Origin: Phytophthora quininea
Taxonomy: Eukaryota > Oomycota > Peronosporomycetes > Peronosporales > Peronosporaceae
Assembly (NCBI GenBank): GCA_011947345.1
Contig: JAAVTG010000327.1
Coordinates: forward strand, 62,001-126,000
Direction: 5' to 3'
Length of the DNA: 64,000 bases
Positions within the stretch are counted from its first letter, which is position 1, and each line of letters opens with the position of its first letter. The position numbers and the translations under genes are program-made. The notes beneath the pieces are model-generated. The model made no database searches. It was not told where the DNA came from and worked only from the letters and a program-made list of their open reading frames with translations. Positions 10,673 to 21,400 of the stretch are shown here, piece after piece.

Positions 10673-13600
10673 CTAAACCGTGCCCTTGTAATGCTTCTTA
10701 GAGTCCGAGTCCGAGCCGACGATGCTGTCCTCGTCAAACATACGCAGCAAATTCGCGTAATTAGAATCGTACTTTGGACCCTCCCAGTAAATCTTGTGGC
10801 ACATGCGGCAGACCCAAAACTCAGTCACTACTTCTAGTACGTTTGGATGAACCTCGTCGTCGGTTTGGTTGCGCACGTAATCCAGGTCGACGATGTCAAA
10901 CCTTTGGCATTGCAGCGAGAGCACCGAGTCATCATCTCCTCTTTCACGAGCTTAAGCGCAAAGTGGGTCTTGATTTCCTGGAACTGCTTGAACGGATCGT
11001 CACTGGAGACCACAAAGCACGCACCAGCGTCCCGTCGGTTAGCTAGTTTTTTATCGCGGGTCAGCAGGATACGCTGTTCACACGCAGCTAGTGCCAACAA
11101 CGAAGCTTTGTGGTCCTGGCTAGCCGTTTTCTTTGGTACCGAGTACGGATCCCAAATAACCACGTCCATTCCGATGGTGCGAAGCCACTTCCCCACGCGC
11201 GCTACCATGGAATCGGCGAGAAATTTATACTCGCGATTGGTCTCTGGTTTTCCCCGCGAATGTGTCGTAGCTGTGCTTGAAGCACAATTCGCCCGAGGTG
11301 TTTCATCCACAGCTTCAACAGCGGAAGCACCACGCTGGATATCCCCAACAGCTTCCATTCCCACCAACGCGAAATACGCCTTCGAGTTCAGCCATAAGAG
11401 GGAATCATGCGAGCCTCCGCCGCATATGAGTGATTCGACATGGCGCAGGGAGCTGTTAGCAAAGACCCGAATATCCCGCGCTTTGCTTTCACCGCGATCG
11501 TTGCGTGGTGAGCGATGGCCAAACGGTGGGATCGTCCCAGGCTCGAAGCCAAAGTACTCGCAGCACTCTGAGGGAGTTGCAAGTTTGATTCGTCTTCGAC
11601 TGACCCCACACATCGCTGAAAGCTGGGCTGTATCTAATTTACAGTTCGCCTCGATGCACGCAACACATGGCCGTTCTGGGAGTAAAATGCAAGACAAAGA
11701 CAGCTATCAAATTTTATCGAGTGGCCATTGTTGACACAAAAGCGCTTACCATCAGCAAAGAAGCAAATAGCATTTACAGCTACAAATGCCGCTGGTTGAT
11801 CCAAATCTCTTGCTTGATTTAGCAGCTCCTGGACGGTGTGGGGGTCAAGAAAAGTGAGTCCAGTGTCCAAAGCCTCAGCCTCAACCACAGCTCCAGTGCG
11901 CAGCAGCTCTAGTTCTCTTTGTCTGTGCATCATTTTGCGCTCCTCCCAGTACTCCTCGATATCGCGACTCGTTAAAAGGCTAACTTGGCCATTTCCTGTA
12001 AGCTTGGCCCTTTTCCAGTCCTGAATGTAATTCTTCCGCTGGACGAGAGCTTCTGCTGCGTCCGTATCGCTCAGCTGAGATGTACACACAAGTTCGTGGA
12101 TTTGCGCTGCAGTGTCTTGCCAACTTGGCAACGCATCGACGTCATTCCTGCGACTGCAACGGCGGATAAGCTACGAGGCGAGTGAAAACTGTTGTAGGAG
12201 CGTAGAGTACTCACAGCTTGTTGGTCATTTGGACGAGACAATAAGCGTCTAATGCAGCGTATGTAGTTTGTGAAGCGGTCAGAGGCCGTAGGTCCCAGTT
12301 TGACATTTGCATTTTCTGCGACAGCGATTAGCTCGTTTTTCAACGCCGGGGAAAGAAATGTGGCACTCACCTTATCAAGAGGACTGCCGAGGATCGTGTT
12401 GGTCGCATTTGATAAACTGTTTCCTACCGAGACACCCAGCAGCTTGGATACTACTGCACTCAACTGCGGCAACAACTCGTGATTATTCATCCTATGCAAT
12501 GTCAAATGAATAAGAACGTCGCACCTCCAAAAACGGAGATATGCTGTTCAACGAGGATCGTTCCGGAAATGTTTGATGAAGCACTATCACACGCATGATT
12601 ACATTAGAGACTTTGATGCGGTGTATACTGCGCAGTTTACCTTTAAGATCGGTGTCAAAGCCGAACCCAGTCTTCAAGAGGAGCTGACAGGAAAACAACC
12701 GCCGTAGGAACGTCTCAAATAGATAGTCATTATCCTAAAAGCCAGAAGAAGTCGGGTGAGTTGCAATCACTAAAAACAGGAATAATTGGATTGATATCAC
12801 GTACATGAAGCGCAAGCAAGTCGATAATGTATATCCGCGAAAATGACGCAATTTGCAAGATACTCGCAATGGCACTTGTTGTTGTCGATCCTGTTGCAGC
12901 GGCAATTTTACTTGATGTCGGCTTCCACTCCACATCAAGCCCGACGATATGATGATCGTCAAACATGCCACAGCTTGGCGCATTTACAGTCTCATTTTCC
13001 ACATTTTGCTCCCCGTCAAACAAGTGGTCCATTGCGTCTCGAAGAGAATCCTCGGTGTCAACGAAGACGACCTTGTTGCTCAATGCTAGCGATAAATACC
13101 CATTTAAACCAGCTGCGTTGGCAGAATGAGATAGACCATTTGCCTGTAGTGATGCTCGCTGTGTCACCATGTGCTCAATTTGTGCTTCATAGTCCGGAAT
13201 GTCAAGCAATTTGGCTAGCCGAGCAGTCCACTGGATTTCTCCTGCGGCGACCACGTGATCAAAAAGCAGCTTTTGCAGAGAAGAGTCGTTCCCAGCAAAC
13301 GAAAGCGCCATTTGCCAGCGCTGCCGCTCAATTAGCTTCAGCAGTCCATCGTGGCAGTACATCAAATCTAAACCACATCAAGATATAAGGGGTTGGTTAA
13401 ACAAAACACGCATTAATCTCACCTATGTCTGGATAGTCTTCTTGCAAACCAAAATTGTTGACGATCCGGTGGGCCTGGACCAATTTACACAACCAGGTTA
13501 AAATGCACCCGCTCCATAAGAATTGCTGTCGTTCCCACCCGTTTTACATCCTGGACTGTAATAGCTTCTTCCACCACAACCTTTGCGAGCTCTTGGTAAA

Positions 13601-14450
13601 AACAACGAGCACAGTTAGCCAAATCACAAACACGCCACCGGCACAACCCAGTCCCTCAACCTTTATCCTCTGCCCCACCAAACGTTCGAGCGACTTGCTC
13701 CGCTGCAGACCAATCCTTGGACTTTGTCATCGTCTGGAGTATTGATACAATGGACCAATCCATCGAACTGAAGATGGTGAGAAGTTTGATCAGCGCCGTG
13801 TATTTCTTCGACGCTAGTAAACTCTCTGCTGCCCTTCGAACGACGTGAGGGTCAACATCCACAACTGCAAACAGCTCCAGCATATCTACCACCAATTTTT
13901 GATCCTGCAGCATTGTCATTTTGCGTTAGAAAGCACTCTCAAACGCGCAACAAAACTCACCGCTGCAGTGGGATCCTCGAGTCCTTTGATGAAGAATCCC
14001 CGGAGCTTCTGGTTGTGCTGACCCTGCGCGCGACACCACTCCATCTGCTGTTCGTCCTCTGCTGCGAGCTTGCGAAGGGCGTTCACCACCAGGAACGCCA
14101 GTGGGGCGTTGGGTTGCGCTCTCTTTGCCTTTTCTTCTTTGCCGTCTCCGTGGTCTGGACCCCGCTCTGTAGTTGTTTCCCCCTTCCTTCTCCTGAGACG
14201 GCTCCCGAGCCAATTGCAGCACCAAAAGCACTGCGAACGACCAAAAGCCGCTCCCGTCGTTGCCGCTCAGCGCTGTGAATTCGACCAGGAGAGCGGACTC
14301 CAGCGCCAGGAACTTACCGCTGCCCCGCGCTCCAGCTGCCCCGCCGTAGAAAGCCCCATGAATGCAGCGCGACCATCGAGAAGCGTCGAGCGCATCGGCA
14401 GCCTCGGCGGAGATGTATCGCGAGAACCGTTCCTGCAACTCCACGTCCAT
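10673..14450 (-). CDS. 3'-5' exonuclease / YbaK-like / Mut7-C multidomain protein
   Basis: Minus-strand, multi-exon gene starting at ATG 14450. The N-terminal third is helical and unassigned. A DEDDy exonuclease follows: motif I (VGLDVEWKP) near 12920-12950, SNWDLRPL and YAALDAYCLVQM near 12230-12320. Next comes a YbaK/aminoacyl-tRNA-deacylase-like domain (PSECCEYFGFEPGTIPPFGH near 11510-11580). The C-terminus is a Mut7-C PIN-like domain (KFLADSMVARVGKWLR near 11180-11230; ILLTRDKKLANRR near 11030-11070) with a two-CxxC zinc ribbon (CSRC near 10920, CRMC near 10800). Clear introns include 12735-12804 and 11676-11749. Frame breaks at homopolymers 14179-14183, 13542-13545 and 10898-10900 are each recovered by a one-base change. 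A junction near 12490-12530 is unresolved. Likely role: RNA 3'-end trimming or RNA quality control. The domain calls are firm; the function is inferred. Confidence 0.82.
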
Positions 14451-14556
14451 GCCTATATAACCCAGGTTAAATTGGCGGTTTATTGATAAAAAAACAAGCG
14501 TCCCTGGCGGCGGCGCAGGCGGACGGCTACTACTACCCAGCGGCGTGGCGGCCCAC
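14451..14556. promoter_or_regulatory. Short divergent promoter (exonuclease and YJU2B genes)
   Basis: Only 106 bp separate the two divergent start codons (14450 minus, 14557 plus). On the minus strand a TATATAG sequence lies directly upstream of the ATG. Much of the interval is occupied by the first copy of the 62-bp-spaced duplication described separately, so the original promoter may have been even shorter. Confidence 0.5.
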
Positions 14557-14616
14557 ATGTCGTCCCTGGCGGCGGCGCAGGCGGACGGCTACTACTATCC
14601 AGCGGCGTGGCGGCCC
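14501..14616 (+). repeat. Partial duplication of the YJU2B 5' coding end
   Basis: A 54-bp unit at 14501-14554 recurs at 14563-14616 with one C/T difference. The spacing of 62 bp is not a multiple of three. The downstream copy contains codons 3-20 of the YJU2B gene; the upstream copy lacks the start codon and lies in its 5' leader. Confidence 0.9.
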
Positions 14617-15462
14617 GAGCATGGCTCGCTCAACCAGTTCCACCAGTCCCATCCGCTGGGCAAACGCGCCAGACACCTGAAGAGCGACGGCGTGCTCGTG
14701 GTGCGCTTCGAGATGCCCTTCAACGTCTGGTGCGGCCACTGCGACGTCCACATCGGCCGCGGCGTGCGCTTCAACGCGCGCAAGAAGAAGGCTGGCAGCT
14801 ACTTCGTCGAGCGTGTGGGAGTTCTGCATGGACTGCGCGCAGTGCAAGGGCGAGATGGTGATCCGGACGGACCCCAGCGGCGAGACTATGACCTCGTGAG
14901 CGGCGTGCGGAAGAAAGCAGAGGGCTGCCAGCCAGAGGAGGTGGAGGCGCGGGAGATCCATACGGAGCCCATCAACGCGCCGGACGTGGCGCTCAGACTT
15001 CAGCAAGACCCGTTCTACAGACTGGAGCACGAGAACGAGGACAAGCAAGCAGCTAAGAGACGCGCCACCGGGCTGGAGGCGCTGGTGGAGCTGCAGGACG
15101 CCGAGTTTAAAGACGACTACACGAGCAATGCCAAGCTGAGAGCGCAGTTCAGAAGCAAGAAGAAACAGCACAAAGCGAGGCAGCAGGAGGCTGCTCGGCT
15201 GGGACTGTCCATCCCGTTGCTAGACGTCCACCCGGCAGACGTGGTGGCGTCCAAAGCTGTCGTGTACAAGAACATCCCACAGAAACGGCGGCATCCCAGC
15301 TACAAGCCGGTGACGTCGAAGTCTCGATCCAGCGCCAAAATATCGTCAACGACAAGAGCAAGAGTCGATACGTTCCAGCACTTTGGAGACCCTGTCGGAT
15401 CCCAATTGCAGCGCCTGAGGGCCGCCAAACATGCCTCGAAGAAGCGGGCTCGGCGACAGTGA
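14557..15462 (+). CDS. YJU2B: CWC16/YJU2B-type splicing factor (CCDC130 family)
   Basis: Homologue of the CCDC130/CWC16 family, nuclear proteins tied to the catalytic spliceosome. The N-terminal block is typical: YYYPAAWRPEHGSLNQFH, then VVRFEMPFNVWCGHC with the first zinc-binding CxxC, then GVRFNARKKKAGSY. The second CxxC pair (CMDCAQC, followed by GEMVIRTDP) is present at about 14826-14870 but in another frame. The gene shifts frame at about 14803 (TAC-TTCG) and shifts back at about 14884 (GCGAGACTATG), after which DYDLVSGVRKKAE continues normally. Read literally, the protein would have a scrambled 27-residue patch that loses half the zinc site, so the two compensating indels are probably sequence errors. 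The C-terminus is basic and Lys/Arg-rich, as usual. ATG 14557 is used because it starts the conserved MSSLAAAQADGYYY block. Confidence 0.85.
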   Translation: MSSLAAAQADGYYYPAAWRPEHGSLNQFHQSHPLGKRARHLKSDGVLVVRFEMPFNVWCGHCDVHIGRGVRFNARKKKAGSYFVERVGVLHGLRAVQGRDGDPDGPQRRDYDLVSGVRKKAEGCQPEEVEAREIHTEPINAPDVALRLQQDPFYRLEHENEDKQAAKRRATGLEALVELQDAEFKDDYTSNAKLRAQFRSKKKQHKARQQEAARLGLSIPLLDVHPADVVASKAVVYKNIPQKRRHPSYKPVTSKSRSSAKISSTTRARVDTFQHFGDPVGSQLQRLRAAKHASKKRARRQ

Positions 15463-15535
15463 ATGTTCACCGGTAATCACTCATAAATTCATTTAAAACT
15501 TTAAAACTGATGTGGGCACGAGCTCGAGCTCGAGC

Positions 15536-16537
15536 TCAGTTAAGAGCTGCACACAGGCGCGGAACGTCACTGCACAGCACAGCGAGCGACTTGAAGGCAC
15601 GGTCCTCATCACCCTGCCACACCTGCAAGCACTCTACGGCTGTGCTCACCATGTCACTTGAGTAGCTGGCGTCTTCACTGTAGGCGCAGAAGGCAAGAAG
15701 AATGCGCAGGATGGTCCTCTTCTCGGCCTCGCTAACGTTGATAGCGTGCTCCTCCACGTCCCTTGAAATGACGTCAAAATCGTCGTGCTTGCCGTTGACA
15801 ATGTATTCTTCCACGTGCATGCTGGTGTCCGAGATGCTCGAGGCTAACTCTAGCAGTCGCTCGCCCTCGAGTTGGTTGCTGTCCCGCTCTTCTGCCACTC
15901 TTTCTGCGCCTCCTCCATCTTCGTAGAATGCGCGGTCTTCCTCCAGCTTGGGCAGGACTTCGTAATCGTCGTCGTCCAGGTCACTGAGCTGCTCTGTGGT
16001 GCAGGACATTTTGTCCTCCTCCGTGTTGTTGTCGCTCTCCTCGGGCTTGCCATCCGTCTCCTCACTCTGCTGCGACTCCTCAGTCTTCTGCTGGCTCTCG
16101 TCTCCTTCCTCCTTTGGCCGAACGCTCGGAGGCAATCGTCGCAGGTTCCTTCTGGGCCTGGGCGCGGCCTCGAACACGGCGTGGAACTCGTCGAACACGT
16201 CGTCGAACTCGGACGAGGGCGGCGGTGGCGGCAAAAGCAACTGCGGCCTGTTGGTAGCCACGAACTTCTTGGCGATGAACACGAGCGACGCGATGAGCGC
16301 CGCTCTGGCCTTGCAGCTGGCTGCTTCGATCCAGCAGCGCATGACGGCGGCGCCCAGCGCCATCCTGCTCGAGAGAAGTCGCAGAAGCGCCGCCTGCTGG
16401 GCCGCACACCGTCGCTGCAGGGGCGATCCGCGGCGCTGTCGGCCCCACAGCGCACCCACCTGCGCACGCACCACTTCGTAGACGGCCTCGGAGCTGCTGT
16501 GCGCGCGGCAGACCGACGACACGAGGAAGTTGCCCAT
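15536..16537 (-). CDS. Acidic protein of unknown function with MGNF N-terminus
   Basis: Single-exon frame of 333 residues from ATG 16537. I do not recognise a family. The N-terminal 110 residues are helical and basic and include Cys and Arg. Residues about 120-250 are low-complexity and acidic (runs of E, D, S and Q, with a PPPPPP stretch before it). The C-terminal 80 residues look folded and helical (EKRTILRILLAFCAYSED, then WQGDEDRAFKSLAVL), like a HEAT/armadillo-type end. The N-terminus MGNFLVSS fits an N-myristoylation site (Gly2, small residue at 6), which would place the protein at a membrane. It is divergent from the acidic coiled-coil gene that follows, about 140 bp away. Confidence 0.6.
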   Translation of the reverse strand: MGNFLVSSVCRAHSSSEAVYEVVRAQVGALWGRQRRGSPLQRRCAAQQAALLRLLSSRMALGAAVMRCWIEAASCKARAALIASLVFIAKKFVATNRPQLLLPPPPPSSEFDDVFDEFHAVFEAAPRPRRNLRRLPPSVRPKEEGDESQQKTEESQQSEETDGKPEESDNNTEEDKMSCTTEQLSDLDDDDYEVLPKLEEDRAFYEDGGGAERVAEERDSNQLEGERLLELASSISDTSMHVEEYIVNGKHDDFDVISRDVEEHAINVSEAEKRTILRILLAFCAYSEDASYSSDMVSTAVECLQVWQGDEDRAFKSLAVLCSDVPRLCAALN

Positions 16538-16677
16538 GCTAGAAGCCAAGAGCGCAAGTGAAGCTTTCACTGTGCCGTTTCCAGACTACAACTTGAACCC
16601 AGAAATACACGGGCCACTAACTGTCCCACATTGCTGTCTGGGACGTCCCACATGTTGTACGTTAACATAATCCGAAG

Positions 16678-18332
16678 ATGACCCGCCGAGGCCCAAGTCG
16701 ACGCACGCGCACCGCGCGACCGATGCCAAACGCAGGGGCAGCAAGACGGACCTGCTACTGCACCGCCACCGCCTGCTGCACCGCTCCTCGGGCTTCTTGC
16801 TGGCGCGCAAGTACCGGTGCGTCGATCTGTGCGTCTCGCCCCCCCAATCTCATTTCTAACCCCTCTCGTATCTGGCCGCAGCAATCCCTGGCCGTCCGAG
16901 AACGACTTTGCGCGAGATCAGAGAGGTCGCTCCACATCCAAAGCAGGTGGCGCGGTTTTTACCGGCTCCAGTGTCGGCAGCAGCAACAGCAGCAGCAGCA
17001 GCAGCAGCTCCAGCAGCGTAGTGGGGCTCAACGGTCCCAAGGGCTACACGCGCGAGGAACTCCTCAATTTCTGGAGCGAATTGTCGATCGTGGCCAAGCG
17101 GAGGCTGCTGCGCATCCGCCGAGAGACGTATCTGACCTCACTGGACCAGTTCCTCGTGGGCCAGAATCTCTGCTGCGAGTGCCACGACAATGTCGTCGCC
17201 GAGTGGGAGGACCACGAGCGAAAGCGTGGTGGCAGTCGCTCCTTGCAGGACGTTTTCAGTGTTTTCCCGCCGTTCTTAGACGATGACGACGAAGATGATG
17301 ACGAAGATGATGACGACGATGACGACAGTGAGGAAGGGGAGGAAGAGCAAGAAGATGACGAACAGGACGAGGAGTTGGACGACGAATCGGATGAAGAAAT
17401 ACTCACCCCAGAAGATATGGTGCTAGAGGAGGAGGAATTGGTTTTAAGTATGAGCTCGAGCGCGACGGGAGACGTAGAAAGAAAGGTGGCATGCGTTCGG
17501 ATGAGTACATGGCAGCTATGGAGGTTGGCAGACAACAGGAAGACGAGCTCCTGCGACTGATTCAGAAGGAGGAACGCTATATCATTATTCGAGAGGACCA
17601 TACGGACTTTATCATGGATCTCATTCGTTGCGGCGAGCAGTTCAGTTATCTTTCGCCGTTTCGATCGGCATTCGATGACGACAGCGAAGCTAGCGAAGAG
17701 GATGACGACGTCGATGATAGCACATGCCCCGGGGCAAATACGTCGCACTTGGCACAGGAATATTTACTGGAAGTACTAGCGATCAAGTTCAGGGAGCAGG
17801 TGCGCATGCATCACAGCATTTGATTTTGTTTCAGGAGGTCTCGTTGTGCTGATTATTGTGCTGTGTCTGATTTTGTTGCCCGCTAGCTGGAAGACGCTTA
17901 CCAAGAGGCATTGCAGCATTCGCTCGCTGTCCAGGCCGAGCTGCTTCGTGATGAACTGGCAGATCTCAAGGCAAGTCAAAAGCCGCCAAACAGCAGCAAG
18001 AACAGGAAAAACAAAGAGAAGAAGAAGAAGCGCCGCAAAAAGAGGCTGCTGCCGCTATCCAAAAGGCGACGGAGAAGGCAAAAGTGCGTACAGCTGACAC
18101 ATCTACGCCAAGAAAGCTAAACGTGGCGGCAAAACCAGAGGCGCTGACAGATGCAAGCGGAGACTCTCAGGCGGGGGAACGCGGCCCAGAAGAGGACGAG
18201 ATCGACCGCGAGGTAGAGCAGTTCCGGCTGCTCCTCGAGAAGATTAACGCCGAGAGCACGCTGCGGTCTCGGAAGAAGCTGGTGCTGCCTCCGGGGGCGT
18301 TTGCACACCTGGCCACCGTCTCTCGTAGATGA
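16678..18332 (+). CDS. Acidic, coiled-coil protein resembling NST1-type proteins
   Basis: Three exons are supported: about 16677-16816, 16882-17799 and 17887-18332. In order the protein has a basic N-terminus, a Ser-rich run (about 16970-17020), a helical block ending in LCCECHD near 17170, a long Asp/Glu tract (17281-17400), a helical middle (HLAQEYLLEVLAIKFREQ) and a Q/E/K/A-rich coiled coil near 17990-18090. This order, especially the Cys pair after a helical block, the acidic run, the helical AYREK-like segment and the charged coiled coil, resembles fungal and plant NST1-like stress proteins, but I am not certain. Frame breaks occur at T4 17442-17445 and GG 17970-17971; one added base in each restores continuity. 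In exon 1 the well-connected frame lacks an ATG, so the true start is unresolved. Confidence 0.5.
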
Positions 18333-18460
18333 ATGGAGGCGCAAAGCGGAGGATGTAGATCCTCTCGAATCAATGCATCAATTGGCGCCATCTGCAGCTC
18401 GAGTTTTGACACACCCGCCAAAAAACGTTGCCCATCTCCCTTTTTGCACTTATTTTCTGC

Positions 18461-21400
18461 ATGGTCGCGATCCTCAGTGAGCAATTTGAAGCGAAGGCAA
18501 CACGTGAAGCGATGCGAACTCTGCGCTCCCAGGCGTTGGAGACGGAGACATCGGAGAGCGATGCGGAAGGTGCGTGCATCGTATGTGGAGAGCAGACGCA
18601 GCGGGTGACGGTGAGCTGCTCGGCCTGCGCGCGGCTGTTCCACCTGGGCTGCCTCTCGCCGCCTCTGCGGCGCCGGCCGCGGCTCCCAAATGACTGGACG
18701 TGCACTGACTGCGGCAAGAAGCAGAAGGACGCAGAACAGACAGTGAAGAAGCGGAAGAGTGAGCCTGAGGAAGAGATGGAGCAGCCGCCGGCCAAGAGGC
18801 GACGAGTGACTAGGTCGGCGGCAACGGAGGGAGACGATGACGAGCCGATTACCTCAGCCAAGCGCTCGAACGGGAAGGCATCCATGAAGCGAAAGCCCAA
18901 GCAAGTGGAGGTGAAGGCTACGGCGAATGGTCGTGTGGCCGTCGAGCTCAAAGGACCAAGAAACGGATTACGTACAGTGGCAGCGATGACGGAAACGGCG
19001 ACGAAGAGGACGATGACGGGGATAGCGACTTTGTGGAGGATAGTGCCTCGGGGAGGACGAATGGGTGTCGGACGTGGACGAGTCGGTGTCTGAAGAGGAA
19101 CAAAAAGGAAAACGTGGAGCGAAAGGCAAAGTTCCCCTAGACGCCAACCCACGACAAGGCCCCGTGCAGGGCAACAACGACAGCCGATACCGCCTGTTCC
19201 GTTGGCCACAAATGCAGTGCTGAACGGATACGACAGCGACTCTATCGGTGTTGTTGGTGAGAGTGAGGAAGGCGCTGAAAGCGAGGATGACTACGAAGGG
19301 CCGAACTACTTCATCGAGTACGCAGCGAACGGCAGAGCAAAGGTAACGCCCTACAGCTCTTTTGCAGCATTATACGGATGATTGGTTTAACGTAGTGTTT
19401 TTGTTTTGCTTGTGGGGCTGAAACGCAGTGCAAAAGCTGCGAACAGAAGCTGCTTGCAGGAAAGCTTCGTGTCGGCATCGACATCCGACATTCGATCTTT
19501 GGCATCACCACATATTACAAAGTAAGTTGCTGGTCTCCTAACATTTATTTTTATTTAGCGTAGTAATACTCATGTACGTTTGGTTCTCTCTCATTAGCAT
19601 TTGAAATGCACCGCCATTGGTTTATCGGCTGGAGTTGCTAAGAGAGACGATGCTGTGGACAAGGGAGGCAAGAAGCCTAGGACCGCTGACCCAATCCAAG
19701 GATTTTCGAGGTTGAAGCCGGAAGACAAGAAATCTGTCCGCGAATACATGCAGGAGAATGACGCGAACGGTGTTATCGACGAGCGCCTTGAGCTGACTGA
19801 CGAACACTTCAGCAAAAAGGCCGCATGCCCGAGAAGGAACCATCCAAATATCTGACTGCTACACTTCTTCCGTATCAACGAGAAGCGCTAGCCTGGATGG
19901 TTAGCCAGGAAAAGAGCGTATATAAGGGCGGCATCCTTGCAGATGAAATGGGCATGGGGAAAACGATTCAGGCTATCTCGCTGATACTCGAAAACCCTCG
20001 GAAGGACAATTCTAAGACTACATCGAGTGTACGCGGCGGGACGCTGGTTGTTTGCCCGCTCGTCGCTGTAATGCAGTGGAAAAGCGAGATTGAGCGGTTT
20101 GTGGAGCATGGCCATCTATCTGTGTACATTCATCACGGACCAAAGCGTTTGGATTTAGCGTCAAAAATCGCATCCTACGACATCGTTTTGACGACTTACT
20201 CCATCGTTGAAAGCGAAATCCGGAAAACGCTTGGCTGGTCGAAGGTTGCTTGCAAGTACTGCGGCAAGAAATACCTGCCAGATAAATTGATCACGCACAA
20301 CAAATATTTCTGCGGACCCAACGCCAGAAAGACGGCTCTACAAGACAAGCAGCAAAAGAAAAAGCCCAGAAAAAGGCTGCTGGGGAAAGTAGCAGTGAGG
20401 ACGAGGACGAAGATTTGAAGAAACCCAACCGAATGACGAGAAGTCCAGCCCCACCAAAGAAGCAGGCTGGGAAACGAGACGCTCCTGAGAAATCGAAGGG
20501 TAAATCACCTCTTCATCAAATTCACTGGACACGCATCGTCCTGGATGAGGCCCACTACATTAAAGACCGGAATTGCAACACAGCTCGTGGTGTCTTCGAG
20601 CTAAAATCGGACTACAAGTGGTGTTTGTCAGGTAAAGTGCTTTGTGAACTGTATTGAGGAGCTGTTACTTAACCAGCCCCATCTTCTGTGCAGGCACGCC
20701 GCTGCAAAACCGGATCGGGGAATTATTTTCCTTGGTCCGGTTCCTCCAGGTGAAAAATACGCGTTTTACCACTGCAACTCGTGCGACTGTCAAATGCTGG
20801 ACTACAAGTACGTTCCAACACACTCTTTCTCTTCGGCTCTCGTGTAATACATAACCCCTCTGTTTTCCTGCTTCGATCAGTTTTCCGGATCGAAAGTGTG
20901 TGAAGTGCACGCATCCGGCGATCCAACATTATTCCTACTTTAACAAGAAAGTGGTTATCCCAATCCAGGCGTATGGCTATGTGGCTGAGGGCAAGCTGGC
21001 CATGATACGACTGCAGAATGATGTGCTCCAACATGTACGTTGTGCGCTAAGCGTTGATGATGAGTCAGCTATCTCATGCGCAATGTGTTCAGATTCTCCT
21101 TCGACGCACAAAAGAAGGCCGCGCCGATGACATTTCGCTTCCCTAAGCTTGTGCGCATCCGAAAAGACCGCCTAGATGAGCGGGAAAACGACTTTTACGA
21201 GGCAATTTACACCCAGAGCCAAGCGCAGTTCAACACGTACGTATCATCAGGGACGCTGCTCAACAACTACGCCCACATTTTCGATCTCTTGATCCGGCTG
21301 CGCCAGGCAGTGGATCACCCCTACCTCGTAATTTACTCCAAGTCCAATCCGGCCGTACAGCTCCCATCAGCTGCATCAAAGTTGGTGGAAGAACAGCCCT

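Noticed and set aside
17281..17400. Asp/Glu trinucleotide run as a microsatellite only
   Set aside because: It is simple sequence, but lies in frame within a gene with conserved-looking flanks, so it is annotated as an acidic tract of that protein.
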